Below are positions 1 to 5,092 of a stretch of 5,092 bases of DNA, piece after piece. This stretch comes from Calditrichota bacterium (GTDB lineage: Bacteria; Electryoneota; RPQS01), in NCBI GenBank assembly GCA_020057985.1, contig JAGVEU010000505.1, positions 1-5,092 of the forward strand, in the 5' to 3' direction. Both the position numbers and the translations under genes were made by a program. Below the pieces are notes generated by a model that worked only from the letters and a program-made list of their open reading frames with translations, searched no databases and was not told the DNA's origin. Every line of letters starts with the position of its first letter. Position 1 is the stretch's first letter.

Positions 1-132
1 AACCATCGGCAGTTTGCGGAAGCACTTGTGAGAGCGGGATATCCAAAGGGAATCAAGGCGCTTGAAAGGCTGGATCCAACTCGCAAGAGCGTCTACGAGT
101 CCATCGCGCCACAAGGTGGGAACAACAAGTAA
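1..132 (+). CDS. C-terminal end of an unrecognised protein (5' truncated)
   Basis: The frame starting at base 1 is open for 43 codons and ends at TAA (130-132). The gene starts outside the window. The visible peptide is basic and probably helical in its middle (F-A-E-A-L-V-R-A-G-Y, then A-L-E-R-L-D-P-T-R-K), with a short polar tail ending Q-G-G-N-N-K. I see no catalytic motif, membrane segment or domain signature and do not recognise the family. That the fragment is coding is inferred from the uninterrupted frame reaching the window edge, protein-like composition, and the sharp drop in G+C right after the stop. It lies on the same strand as the large peptidase gene, but a 464-base gap containing a likely promoter separates them, so they are probably not one operon. 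Confidence 0.6.
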   Translation, partial: NHRQFAEALVRAGYPKGIKALERLDPTRKSVYESIAPQGGNNK

Positions 133-175
133 ATAGAATATAGCCATTTCCTCGCGGTTTGTCAAGAGCCTTTCC

Positions 176-193
176 TGACCCATAGGCCGGTCA
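176..193 (+). terminator. Weak hairpin, possible terminator of the upstream gene
   Basis: TGACC (176-180) can pair with GGTCA (189-193) across an 8-base loop, followed by an A/T-rich stretch (TTATATA) rather than a clean T-run. It sits 44 bases after the upstream stop codon, where a terminator is expected. A 5-bp stem is short and occurs by chance, so this is a weak call. Confidence 0.2.
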
Positions 194-480
194 TTATATA
201 CAGTTTATTGCTGTTTGTTGCTACAATGCATTATGTTTTTATAATAAGAATGCGCGTATGTTTCTGATGATTGCCAAATATATGCTTGCAGCTCATTTTT
301 TATCTGATTATCTTCTGATGAGACTCCGCTAAGTTTCTAAAATCGCTCCTCGTTCCTGCCCGTTTCTTCCTCTCTTCCAACCTTCTGACAGGTCAAATAT
401 TTGCATCGTTCCAGAGGTCGTCTGCCTTGACTATCGAGAGGCACGCATTTAATCTGTGGGTCTAAATTCCTAAGGACTTG

Positions 481-509
481 TTTTATAAAATCGAACGCAA
501 TTTATAAAA
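481..509. repeat. Pair of A/T palindromes upstream of the promoter
   Basis: TTTTATAAAA (481-490) is a perfect 10-bp palindrome. TTTATAAAA recurs at 501-509 and contains the 8-bp palindrome TTTATAAA. The centres are 19 bp apart, close to two helical turns, and the pair ends 12 bases before the candidate -35 box. A third partial copy (TTTTAT, 514-519) follows. The arrangement would suit a dimeric regulator or an A/T-rich upstream promoter element, but in such AT-rich DNA chance is a real alternative. Confidence 0.35.
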
Positions 510-521
510 CCAATTTTATCG

Positions 522-554
522 TTGTTTACAGGCGGAAAATGCCTTATATTTAAT
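522..554 (+). promoter_or_regulatory. Candidate promoter of the C25 peptidase gene
   Basis: Several overlapping readings fit. A sigma70-like one is TTGTTT (522-527), a 17-base spacer and TATATT (545-550). Another is TTTACA (525-530), an 18-base spacer and TTTAAT (549-554), each box one mismatch from consensus. A Bacteroidetes-type reading also works: TTG at 522-524 and TATATTTA at 545-552, one base off TAnnTTTG. Transcription would start near 557-562, giving a leader of about 35-40 bases. No experimental start is known, and the exact boxes cannot be decided from sequence alone. Confidence 0.4.
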
Positions 555-586
555 AGACTTAGACTACAGGTTTTGAACAACAAATT

Positions 587-590
587 GGGA
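587..590 (+). promoter_or_regulatory. Weak ribosome binding site for the ATG at 597
   Basis: GGGA lies six bases before ATG 597, a suitable spacing but only a partial match to the Shine-Dalgarno consensus. The same frame is open upstream only as far as the TAA at 486-488, and this is the first ATG after that stop. It leads directly into a signal peptide, which supports the start better than the ribosome binding site does. Confidence 0.4.
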
Positions 591-596
591 CTGAAC

Positions 597-692
597 ATGA
601 CGCACAAACTACAGCGCACTGCATCCTTGCTTCGTTTCTCGAAAGCAACTGTAATTCTTTTGTTCTTAATAACTTCCCTTCTCTTTTCCGCA
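597..692 (+). other. Sec signal peptide of the C25 peptidase
   Basis: Residues 1-16 are basic (Lys4, Arg7, Arg13, Lys16). A hydrophobic core follows (about 17-30, with V-I-L-L-F-L-I), then F-S-A-P-S. Cleavage after Ala32 or Ser34 is plausible; the -3/-1 pattern A-P-S fits slightly better for Ser34, and Phe30 at -3 is poor for Ala32. There is no Cys directly after the core, so it is not a lipoprotein signal. It shows that the long protein is exported across the inner membrane. Confidence 0.85.
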
Positions 693-3600
693 CCTTCAAG
701 GGATCATCTACAGAACCTCCCGGCAAACTTCAATCAGCTATCTGGTCCTGATGCCGTCGTAAACATGCCGTTCACAGTATTAGATCCTAATCCGAATGCG
801 GTACGGATTCAGTTTGGCACTCCTCCCCTCGACTTAGGCACAGAGATCAGAACTGGAATAGAATACGAGACCATTCGACTTTCCGGAGAAGGCGCTACCA
901 TAGATCCGGGCTATCCTGATCTACCTCGGGTCACACGGCTCATTATAATTGCCAACACCGGCAATGTAGCGCTAAATGTCACTCAACAAAGCTATGCGGT
1001 TCGCCAATCTGCGTTTCCGCCAGCGCCGATGCAACCACTCGCAGGCGATGACGACGCACCTCAGAACGGCTTTGTTGCTCCCGATCCGGAAATATACTCC
1101 TCTGATGGCTGGTATCCCCCTGTGATTGCTGAGATTTCGGAGCCTGCGGTAATGCGCGACGTACGCTTTGTGATCGTAACAACCTACCCTGTTCAAATCA
1201 ATCCGGTTACCGGAGAGATGCGCGTCTATAACAACATCGAGGTTGCTATTGACAATATCGGCGGAACAGGAACGAATGAGATCCATATCACTCCGCAATC
1301 GCTAACCCCCGGCTTCAAGAAACTATATTCTGTCTTCGAGAATTTTCATGGAAGTTCCCTCGATGAGTTGCCAGTGGTGCCCGGCAAACAGATTATCATT
1401 TGCGACAATGATGCGACAGTTATTACTGAGGTGCAGAGGTTGGTTACTTGGCGCCGCAAAAAGGGAATTGATGCCTCGTACACGACCTTGACTACCATCG
1501 GCGGCAACGATGCGACTCTTATCCGCACATATATCAGCAACCAGTATACTGCAAGCAATGGCCAACTCGAGTTTGTCACTCTCGTTGGTGATCCGAATGC
1601 TAACTCTCCCTACAATATTGTTACGCAAGGCTCACAACTTGATAACTACTATGGCGCATTTAGCGGAGGTCCAAATCCGGATCCGGTTCCTGACTTAGCC
1701 GTTGGGCGAATTCCTGCCACCAACAGTTCTCAATTGAATGCAATTATTACCAAAACCATTCAGTACGAGTCAGATCCCTACACCGCAGATCCCACATGGT
1801 TCACGCGCGGCTGGTGTGCTGCTCACACAAGCATGGTCGCCTCGAATCCTTCCACGAAGCAGTATACCCGCCAGATCATGCTCCAGCATGGTCTGAGTAC
1901 GGTAGACTTTACGGTTTTTTCCGGTGGCATTGTCACCACGACTTTGGAGACATACATCAACGCCGGTGTGTGCGTCTTCAACGATCGTCTATCATGGCTT
2001 GGCGAGTTCGATAGCGGACAACTTAGCGGCCTCGCCAATGGCAGAAAACTTCCGTTCGTCATGGTCGTGACTTGCGAGACGGGTACATTTCAAAGCTACG
2101 CTTCGCTGTCCGAAGAGTGGGTGCGGTTGGGAACAGCCGCGGCACCTCGCGGAGCAATTGGTTGCGTTGGAATGGCAGGCTCCGGGACTCATGTGCCCTA
2201 CAATAACATCGTAGATGCGGGCATGATGTTCGGATTCTTTGTCCAGGACATCGAAGAACAAGGCACAGCAGTTATCTCCGGAAAACTCCAGCTCTACAAA
2301 AACTATTGGGACTACGGCCATTCGGGAGACGTTCAGAACTTCAGCTATTGGACAAACTTGCAAGGAGATCCGGGCGTTGCTGTCTGGCGACATTTCCCTC
2401 TCACTCCTGCCATTGCGAGACCGGCGACAATCAATCGCAATACTGACAATGTAACAATCGGCGTTTTACAAGGTGGTAATCCTGTTGCGGACGCACTCGT
2501 GTGTTTGCTCAAAGGAACTGAAACTTTTTCGCGCGGCTACACGGATGCAACTGGAAACATCAATCTGTCTGTGTCCACTCCGACCGTAGGCTATATGTAT
2601 CTGACAATCACGAAGAGTAACCTGAAAACAATTCTCGACTCGATTCAAATTGTCAATGCCTCCGCCTCGCTATCATTCTTCAGTAACACCGTAGATGACG
2701 ACAACACGGGCGGAACCAGCGGTGATGGCAACGGAGTTCTCAATCCGGGAGAGACAATAGACCTAAATCCACAATTACAGAATAGTGGCACGAGCAGCGC
2801 CGTTACGGGGATTTCAGGAACTCTGACTGCCAGCCTGCCGGGAATTCAGATTATCAGCGGGACACAAACCTATCCCGACATCGCTGTCGGCGCCAACGCT
2901 GCTCCGGCATCACCCTTCAGAATTCACGTCGGTGCAGTGTACAATAACGAGCCGATCGCGTTCTTCCTGACAACGACATCATCGGCGGGAACACCGGTGA
3001 TTCGCGTGAACCTGACTCCCATCGCTGGAAATGTGGCGTTTGTCAGCAGTGCATTCCTTGATGGAAACTCAAGACTTGATCCCGGCGAGACAGGTGACCT
3101 CACAGTAACCTTCAACAATAGTGGCTCCCGCGCCCTGCCAACAGCCATCGGAATTCTGCGATCCCTCGACAGCCATGTTACGGTCAATGACTCAGTCGGC
3201 GCTTATGGAACAGTGAACAGCGGGTCGAATGGCGTGAATACCTCTGATCACTTCAATGTCACGGCAAGCAGCCAGACTGTGAGCGGCTATCAAGCAACCA
3301 TGCAGCTTGTCATCAGCGACGCCAACGGTTTCCGTGATAGTACAAACTTCGTACAAACTGTGGGATTGAGTGTTTCGACAACTCCGACCGGTCCCGACGC
3401 CTATGGCTACTATGCCTATGATAACACTGAGACTCAGCCTGCAAACACTGCGTCCAACTATGTTTGGGTTGAGATTGCCCCAGGACTCAGCGGCCCCGGC
3501 ACTTCCTTGGGCTTTACGGACGGCTCTGAGGATGCCGATCAATCTGCTGTGCGAACGCTGCCATTTACCTTTGTCTATTATGGGCGGTCTTTCACTCAGG

Positions 3601-5092
3601 TGACGATTTGTTCCAATGGCTGGTTGGCCTTCGGCAGTCAAACGAACATTGATTTCAGAAACTATCGTATCGGTTCTCCAATCGGTCCGACAGATCAAGT
3701 CTGCGCCTATTGGGATGACTTGATTGTTACAGGGATCGCCAGCGGCGGAGTCTATATATGGAATGATGCGGCTGCGCATCGCTACGTCGTAGAATGGCGA
3801 ACCCGCACTCTCTGGACAGGAGTGGACGAGGTATTTCAGGTCATCCTGTTTGACCCTGCCGTCTATGTCTCCCCGACCGGCGATGGGAAGATCCTGATAC
3901 AGTACCAAACTCTGACACCGAGCGCCAACTCCGGTTCCAACGACAATGCCTGGGCGACAGTAGGAATTCAGAACGCTGACCATTCGATTGGACTTGAATA
4001 TAGCTACTGGAACACCTATCCCACCAGCGCAGCAACGCTCACAAACAATCGCTCAGTCATGTATACGACAGATGTTGCAGGACGAGTCCCGACAGCGCTT
4101 ACTCTGGTCTCGCCCATCGGCGGTGAGATCTGGTATCAACACACGAATGCAACCGTGAATTGGTTTGGGGGAGACGATCAGTCTGGAATCCTCGTGCAGC
4201 TCTCCCGAAATGGCACAGGAGGGCCGTGGGAGACTGTAATAGCCTCAACTCCGAATGACGGATCTCACACGTTTACTGCAACCGGACCGATTTCAACCAA
4301 TTGCCGGATTCGCATCGCTGAGGTAAGCGACCCTGCTCATGCGGATACTTCATCGGCAAGTTTCACGATCTCGGCAATGCAGCTCCTCACTCCAAACGGA
4401 GGTGAGACACTGCTAAGAGACAGCACAGCGACGATAACTTGGATTGGCGCAGATCCCGCAGCCAACATCCTCATCGAACTCTCTCGCCATGGATTGACAG
4501 GGCCATGGGAGACCATAATCGCATCCACGCCTAACGATGGCTCGCACACATTTGTAGCTACCAGCCCGCTTTCTGCGTCGTGCCGTATACGTGTCACATC
4601 GCTGAGTGATGCAACGGACACGGACGTATCCGACAACGATTTCTCGATTGCTGCTGTTCAAACTGTGCTGTTCGAGAACTTTGAATCTGGCGGCGCCGGC
4701 TGGACACATTCATCTGCCGGCGGTTCCTGGGTGGACAACTGGCATATCTCAACGGAACGATCTCTCAGTAGCTCGCATTCCTATAAGTGCGGTGATACGG
4801 GACCCGGTGATTATGCTGACTTAAACGATGCCAGACTCGTCTGCCCCGTCATCAGCAATCTGCCGGAAAGCGCTACCCTTTCATTCTACTATCAGATCCA
4901 GGCTGAAATCTCGGGAACGTATTCCGACTCGGCTTACGATGGGGGTGTTCTCGAGATTTCTGTAAATGGCGGCGAGTTCGCTCAAGTAACTCCCACTTCA
5001 GGATATAACAGGACTTTTCGTACTGTTGCCGGTGGCGGCAATCCATTCACAGGTCCGATGCCGGGAGTTCCGTGCTCTTCAGACAGCATCAC
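597..5092 (+). CDS. Secreted multidomain gingipain-like (C25) cysteine peptidase, 3' truncated
   Basis: The frame is open for 1498 codons plus two bases and runs off the window, so the true protein is longer. The product is an exported endopeptidase-type protein of family C25, the gingipain family, which cleaves peptide bonds with a Cys nucleophile. Order of parts (residues): signal peptide 1-32; propeptide about 33-262; C25 domain about 263-598; Ig-like domain about 600-690; two beta-sandwich domains about 697-808 and 811-928; nidogen-like domain about 932-1159; two Kre9-like repeats 1168-1260 and 1261-1353; jelly-roll domain from about 1357. Family landmarks are L-V-G-D (329-332), D-N-Y-Y-G (349-353), V-G-R-I-P (369-373), T-C-E-T-G-T-F with Cys493, and G-D-P (590-592). 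The expected catalytic Gly-His-Gly is absent (462-471 read N-D-R-L-S-W-L-G-E-F), so activity is uncertain. No membrane segment follows the signal peptide in the visible part. Any sorting signal (type IX domain or other anchor) is out of view. Confidence 0.93.
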   Translation, partial: MTHKLQRTASLLRFSKATVILLFLITSLLFSAPSRDHLQNLPANFNQLSGPDAVVNMPFTVLDPNPNAVRIQFGTPPLDLGTEIRTGIEYETIRLSGEGATIDPGYPDLPRVTRLIIIANTGNVALNVTQQSYAVRQSAFPPAPMQPLAGDDDAPQNGFVAPDPEIYSSDGWYPPVIAEISEPAVMRDVRFVIVTTYPVQINPVTGEMRVYNNIEVAIDNIGGTGTNEIHITPQSLTPGFKKLYSVFENFHGSSLDELPVVPGKQIIICDNDATVITEVQRLVTWRRKKGIDASYTTLTTIGGNDATLIRTYISNQYTASNGQLEFVTLVGDPNANSPYNIVTQGSQLDNYYGAFSGGPNPDPVPDLAVGRIPATNSSQLNAIITKTIQYESDPYTADPTWFTRGWCAAHTSMVASNPSTKQYTRQIMLQHGLSTVDFTVFSGGIVTTTLETYINAGVCVFNDRLSWLGEFDSGQLSGLANGRKLPFVMVVTCETGTFQSYASLSEEWVRLGTAAAPRGAIGCVGMAGSGTHVPYNNIVDAGMMFGFFVQDIEEQGTAVISGKLQLYKNYWDYGHSGDVQNFSYWTNLQGDPGVAVWRHFPLTPAIARPATINRNTDNVTIGVLQGGNPVADALVCLLKGTETFSRGYTDATGNINLSVSTPTVGYMYLTITKSNLKTILDSIQIVNASASLSFFSNTVDDDNTGGTSGDGNGVLNPGETIDLNPQLQNSGTSSAVTGISGTLTASLPGIQIISGTQTYPDIAVGANAAPASPFRIHVGAVYNNEPIAFFLTTTSSAGTPVIRVNLTPIAGNVAFVSSAFLDGNSRLDPGETGDLTVTFNNSGSRALPTAIGILRSLDSHVTVNDSVGAYGTVNSGSNGVNTSDHFNVTASSQTVSGYQATMQLVISDANGFRDSTNFVQTVGLSVSTTPTGPDAYGYYAYDNTETQPANTASNYVWVEIAPGLSGPGTSLGFTDGSEDADQSAVRTLPFTFVYYGRSFTQVTICSNGWLAFGSQTNIDFRNYRIGSPIGPTDQVCAYWDDLIVTGIASGGVYIWNDAAAHRYVVEWRTRTLWTGVDEVFQVILFDPAVYVSPTGDGKILIQYQTLTPSANSGSNDNAWATVGIQNADHSIGLEYSYWNTYPTSAATLTNNRSVMYTTDVAGRVPTALTLVSPIGGEIWYQHTNATVNWFGGDDQSGILVQLSRNGTGGPWETVIASTPNDGSHTFTATGPISTNCRIRIAEVSDPAHADTSSASFTISAMQLLTPNGGETLLRDSTATITWIGADPAANILIELSRHGLTGPWETIIASTPNDGSHTFVATSPLSASCRIRVTSLSDATDTDVSDNDFSIAAVQTVLFENFESGGAGWTHSSAGGSWVDNWHISTERSLSSSHSYKCGDTGPGDYADLNDARLVCPVISNLPESATLSFYYQIQAEISGTYSDSAYDGGVLEISVNGGEFAQVTPTSGYNRTFRTVAGGGNPFTGPMPGVPCSSDSI
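693..1382 (+). other. Gingipain-type propeptide region
   Basis: Residues about 33-262 are beta-rich and carry two landmarks of C25 propeptides: a G-Y-P-D-L-P segment (105-110) following an E-Y-E-T-I-R-L strand, and T-T-Y-P-V-Q-I-N-P-V-T-G-E (195-207) followed by R-V-Y and an I-E-V-A-I strand. In gingipains this part folds as a beta-sandwich that keeps the enzyme latent until cleaved. The length, about 230 residues, is similar to gingipain propeptides. I cannot identify the cleavage site; the linker about 236-262 contains K-K (Lys-Lys in G-F-K-K-L) and is a reasonable place for it. Confidence 0.65.
1383..2390 (+). other. Peptidase C25 catalytic domain with altered His site
   Basis: Residues about 263-598. 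It opens with a hydrophobic strand (Q-I-I-I-C-D-N-D, 265-272) and a helix ending in W-R-R-K-K-G (285-290), as in gingipain alpha/beta folds. L-V-G-D (329-332), D-N-Y-Y-G (349-353) and D-L-A-V-G-R-I-P (366-373) match the family pattern. The nucleophile is Cys493 in V-V-T-C-E-T-G-T-F, after L-P-F-V. The preceding strand, where active members have N-Y-x-G-H-G, reads V-F-N-D-R-L-S-W-L-G-E (460-470) with no His. His532 in G-T-H-V-P-Y-N-N and His410 in A-A-H-T-S are the other candidates. The domain closes with L-Q-G-D-P-G-V-A-V-W (588-597). Family membership is strong; catalytic competence is open. Confidence 0.85.
2394..2666 (+). other. Ig-like / carboxypeptidase-regulatory-like domain
   Basis: Residues about 600-690, directly after the catalytic domain, as the IgSF-like module follows the catalytic domain in gingipains. 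The pattern V-T-I-G-V-L-Q-G-G-N-P-V, then A-L-V-C-L-L-K, then G-Y-T-D-A-T-G-N-I-N-L and a closing Y-L-T-I-T strand is typical of small beta-sandwiches of the CarboxypepD_reg type ('pv..A.V.l......T...G...l'). It probably packs against and stabilises the protease; no binding residues are evident. Confidence 0.6.
2685..3380 (+). repeat. Two related beta-sandwich domains with acidic D-G-N...P-G-E-T loops
   Basis: The two copies cover residues about 697-808 and 811-928. Copy 1 has D-G-N-G-V-L-N-P-G-E-T-I-D-L (710-723) and N-S-G (729-731). Copy 2 has D-G-N-S-R-L-D-P-G-E-T-G-D-L (822-835) and N-S-G (841-843). The offset is exactly 112 residues, and 10 of 14 positions in the loop match. A D-D-D-N run (700-703) precedes copy 1. 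The style resembles CARDB/NEW3-like modules of large secreted bacterial proteins. The Asp/Asn/Glu-rich loop suggests calcium binding, which is an inference. Elsewhere the two copies have drifted strongly. Confidence 0.55.
3390..4073 (+). other. Nidogen-like all-beta domain
   Basis: Residues about 932-1159. It begins G-P-D-A-Y-G-Y-Y-A-Y-D, a lead-in I associate with large secreted proteins of candidate-phylum bacteria. The core then follows the pattern L-P-F-T-F-V-Y-Y-G, V-T-I-C-S-N-G-W-L-A-F-G (1002-1013), V-C-A-Y-W-D-D-L (1035-1042), Y-V-V-E-W, and a V-G-I-Q-N strand near the end. This order (flat 'lpF.F.fYG', 'sNGwl.fg', 'apfWdDl', 'f.v.W') is that of NIDO-like extracellular adhesion domains. 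Cys1005 and Cys1036 could form a disulfide. Its likely role is binding or spacing on the cell surface; no ligand can be named. Confidence 0.55.
4098..4376 (+). repeat. Kre9/KNH-like repeat, copy A
   Basis: Residues 1168-1260, a 93-residue beta-domain: L-V-S-P-I-G-G-E-I-W at the start, V-N-W in the second strand, then V-Q-L-S-R-N-G and G-P-W-E-T-V-I-A-S-T-P-N-D-G-S-H-T-F (1209-1226), C-R-I-R-I, and a closing F-T-I-S-A. The order 'sPngGE.w...itW......i.ls.....w..ia....ndGs..w....crirv...sd...d.S...F.i' is that of the Kre9/KNH family, common as tandem stalk modules in bacterial secreted proteins. It matches copy B at 48 of 93 positions with no gaps (hand alignment). Confidence 0.7.
4377..4655 (+). 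repeat. Kre9/KNH-like repeat, copy B
   Basis: Residues 1261-1353, immediately following copy A with no linker: L-L-T-P-N-G-G-E (1263-1270), I-T-W, I-E-L-S-R-H-G, G-P-W-E-T-I-I-A-S-T-P-N-D-G-S-H-T-F (1302-1319), C-R-I-R-V, and F-S-I-A-A. It has the same length as copy A (279 bp), so the pair is an in-frame internal duplication. Copy A has W-Y at the start where copy B has L-L, and the second halves are closer than the first. These modules probably hold the preceding domains away from the cell surface. Confidence 0.7.
4665..5092 (+). other. Start of a MAM / lectin-like jelly-roll domain (cut by window edge)
   Basis: Residues about 1357-1498. The sequence F-E-N-F-E-S-G-G-A-G-W-T, then W-H-I-S, S-S-S-H-S-Y, A-R-L-V-C-P-V-I, A-T-L-S-F-Y-Y and Y-D-G-G-V-L-E-I-S-V-N-G-G-E-F (about 1447-1461) follows the pattern of concanavalin-like or MAM-type domains attached to secreted peptidases ('dFE.g..gW', 'L.SP.i', 'l.F.y', 'DGg.veiS.dgG.f'). 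Such domains usually bind carbohydrate or protein. The window cuts the domain, so its end and whatever follows it cannot be seen. Cys1398 and Cys1416 may pair. Confidence 0.5.

Larger units (their letters stand above)
133..596. other. AT-rich intergenic region between the two genes
   Basis: This gap is about 37% G+C by hand count over 181-600, clearly lower than the flanking coding sequence. I found no convincing gene in it. The longest ATG-started reading frame I noticed on the + strand is 24 codons (258-332), with no ribosome binding site. It carries a weak hairpin near its left end (176-193), a pyrimidine-rich tract (about 343-378, 32 of 36 bases C or T), two A/T palindromes (481-490 and 501-508) and a promoter candidate just before the large gene. 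No tRNA cloverleaf or recognisable riboswitch was seen. Confidence 0.7.

Noticed and set aside
262..321. Direct repeat TTCTGATGA (262-270 and 313-321)
   Set aside because: A single 9-bp repeat in a 460-base gap is near chance expectation, and there is no further copy or spacing pattern; not a CRISPR or iteron array.
258..332. 24-codon open frame in the intergenic gap (ATG at 258, TAA at 330)
   Set aside because: No ribosome binding site, no second signal of coding, and AT-rich DNA gives such short frames by chance. The hydrophobic look (M-F-L-M-I-A) is not enough.
423..443. Hairpin TGCCTT / GAGGCA with a 9-base loop
   Set aside because: Six pairs including one G-T, no T-run after it, and far from either gene end; compatible with chance.
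410..478. Possible tRNA-like segment (GGGTCTAAATTCC resembles a T-arm)
   Set aside because: The T-stem does not pair, and no acceptor, D or anticodon stems can be built around it.
1992..2393. 133-codon open frame on the minus strand
   Set aside because: It is antisense to the C25 catalytic domain, including the Cys motif; the + strand reading explains this DNA fully.
3192..3983. 263-codon open frame on the minus strand
   Set aside because: It lies wholly inside the nidogen-like part of the large + strand gene, has no recognisable motif, and the + frame shows clear domain signatures throughout. It is a by-product of codon use.

Overview
The window is dominated by one very large gene that begins at 597 and stays open, without an in-frame stop, to the last base (5092). 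It supplies 1498 codons plus two bases. It encodes a secreted, multidomain, gingipain-like cysteine peptidase (MEROPS family C25). Only 43 codons of one other gene are present, at the left edge (1-132). No RNA genes, CRISPR arrays or mobile elements were found.

Layout: (1) 1-132, the C-terminal end of an unrecognised protein. (2) 133-596, an AT-rich gap (about 37% G+C by hand count over 181-600, against roughly half in the coding part). It holds a weak hairpin after the first gene, a pyrimidine-rich tract, two A/T palindromes 19 bp apart, a plausible promoter, and a weak ribosome binding site. (3) 597-5092, the peptidase gene. In order it has: a signal peptide; a gingipain-type propeptide; a C25 catalytic domain with a clear Cys motif but no canonical Gly-His-Gly; an Ig-like/carboxypeptidase-regulatory-like domain; two related beta-sandwich domains, each opening with an Asp/Gly-rich 'D-G-N...L-x-P-G-E-T' loop; a nidogen-like all-beta domain; two 93-residue Kre9/KNH-like repeats; and the start of a MAM/lectin-like jelly-roll domain cut by the window edge.

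The organism is a bacterium using the standard code. A C25 peptidase followed by CARDB/NEW3-like, nidogen-like and Kre9-like modules is the style of large secreted proteins from the FCB superphylum and allied candidate phyla (Zixibacteria, Cloacimonadota, Calditrichota and similar). This assignment is an inference from architecture; no phylogenetic marker is present. The protein is most likely exported by Sec and then released or held on the surface. A C-terminal sorting signal would lie beyond the window.

The most interesting point is the active site. The Cys is in a good C25 context (T-C-E-T-G-T-F, Cys493). The place where gingipains carry the catalytic His reads F-N-D-R-L-S-W-L-G-E instead. 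A His lies after the Cys, in a T-H-V-P-Y-N-N motif (His532). The enzyme may therefore use a rearranged dyad or may be inactive.
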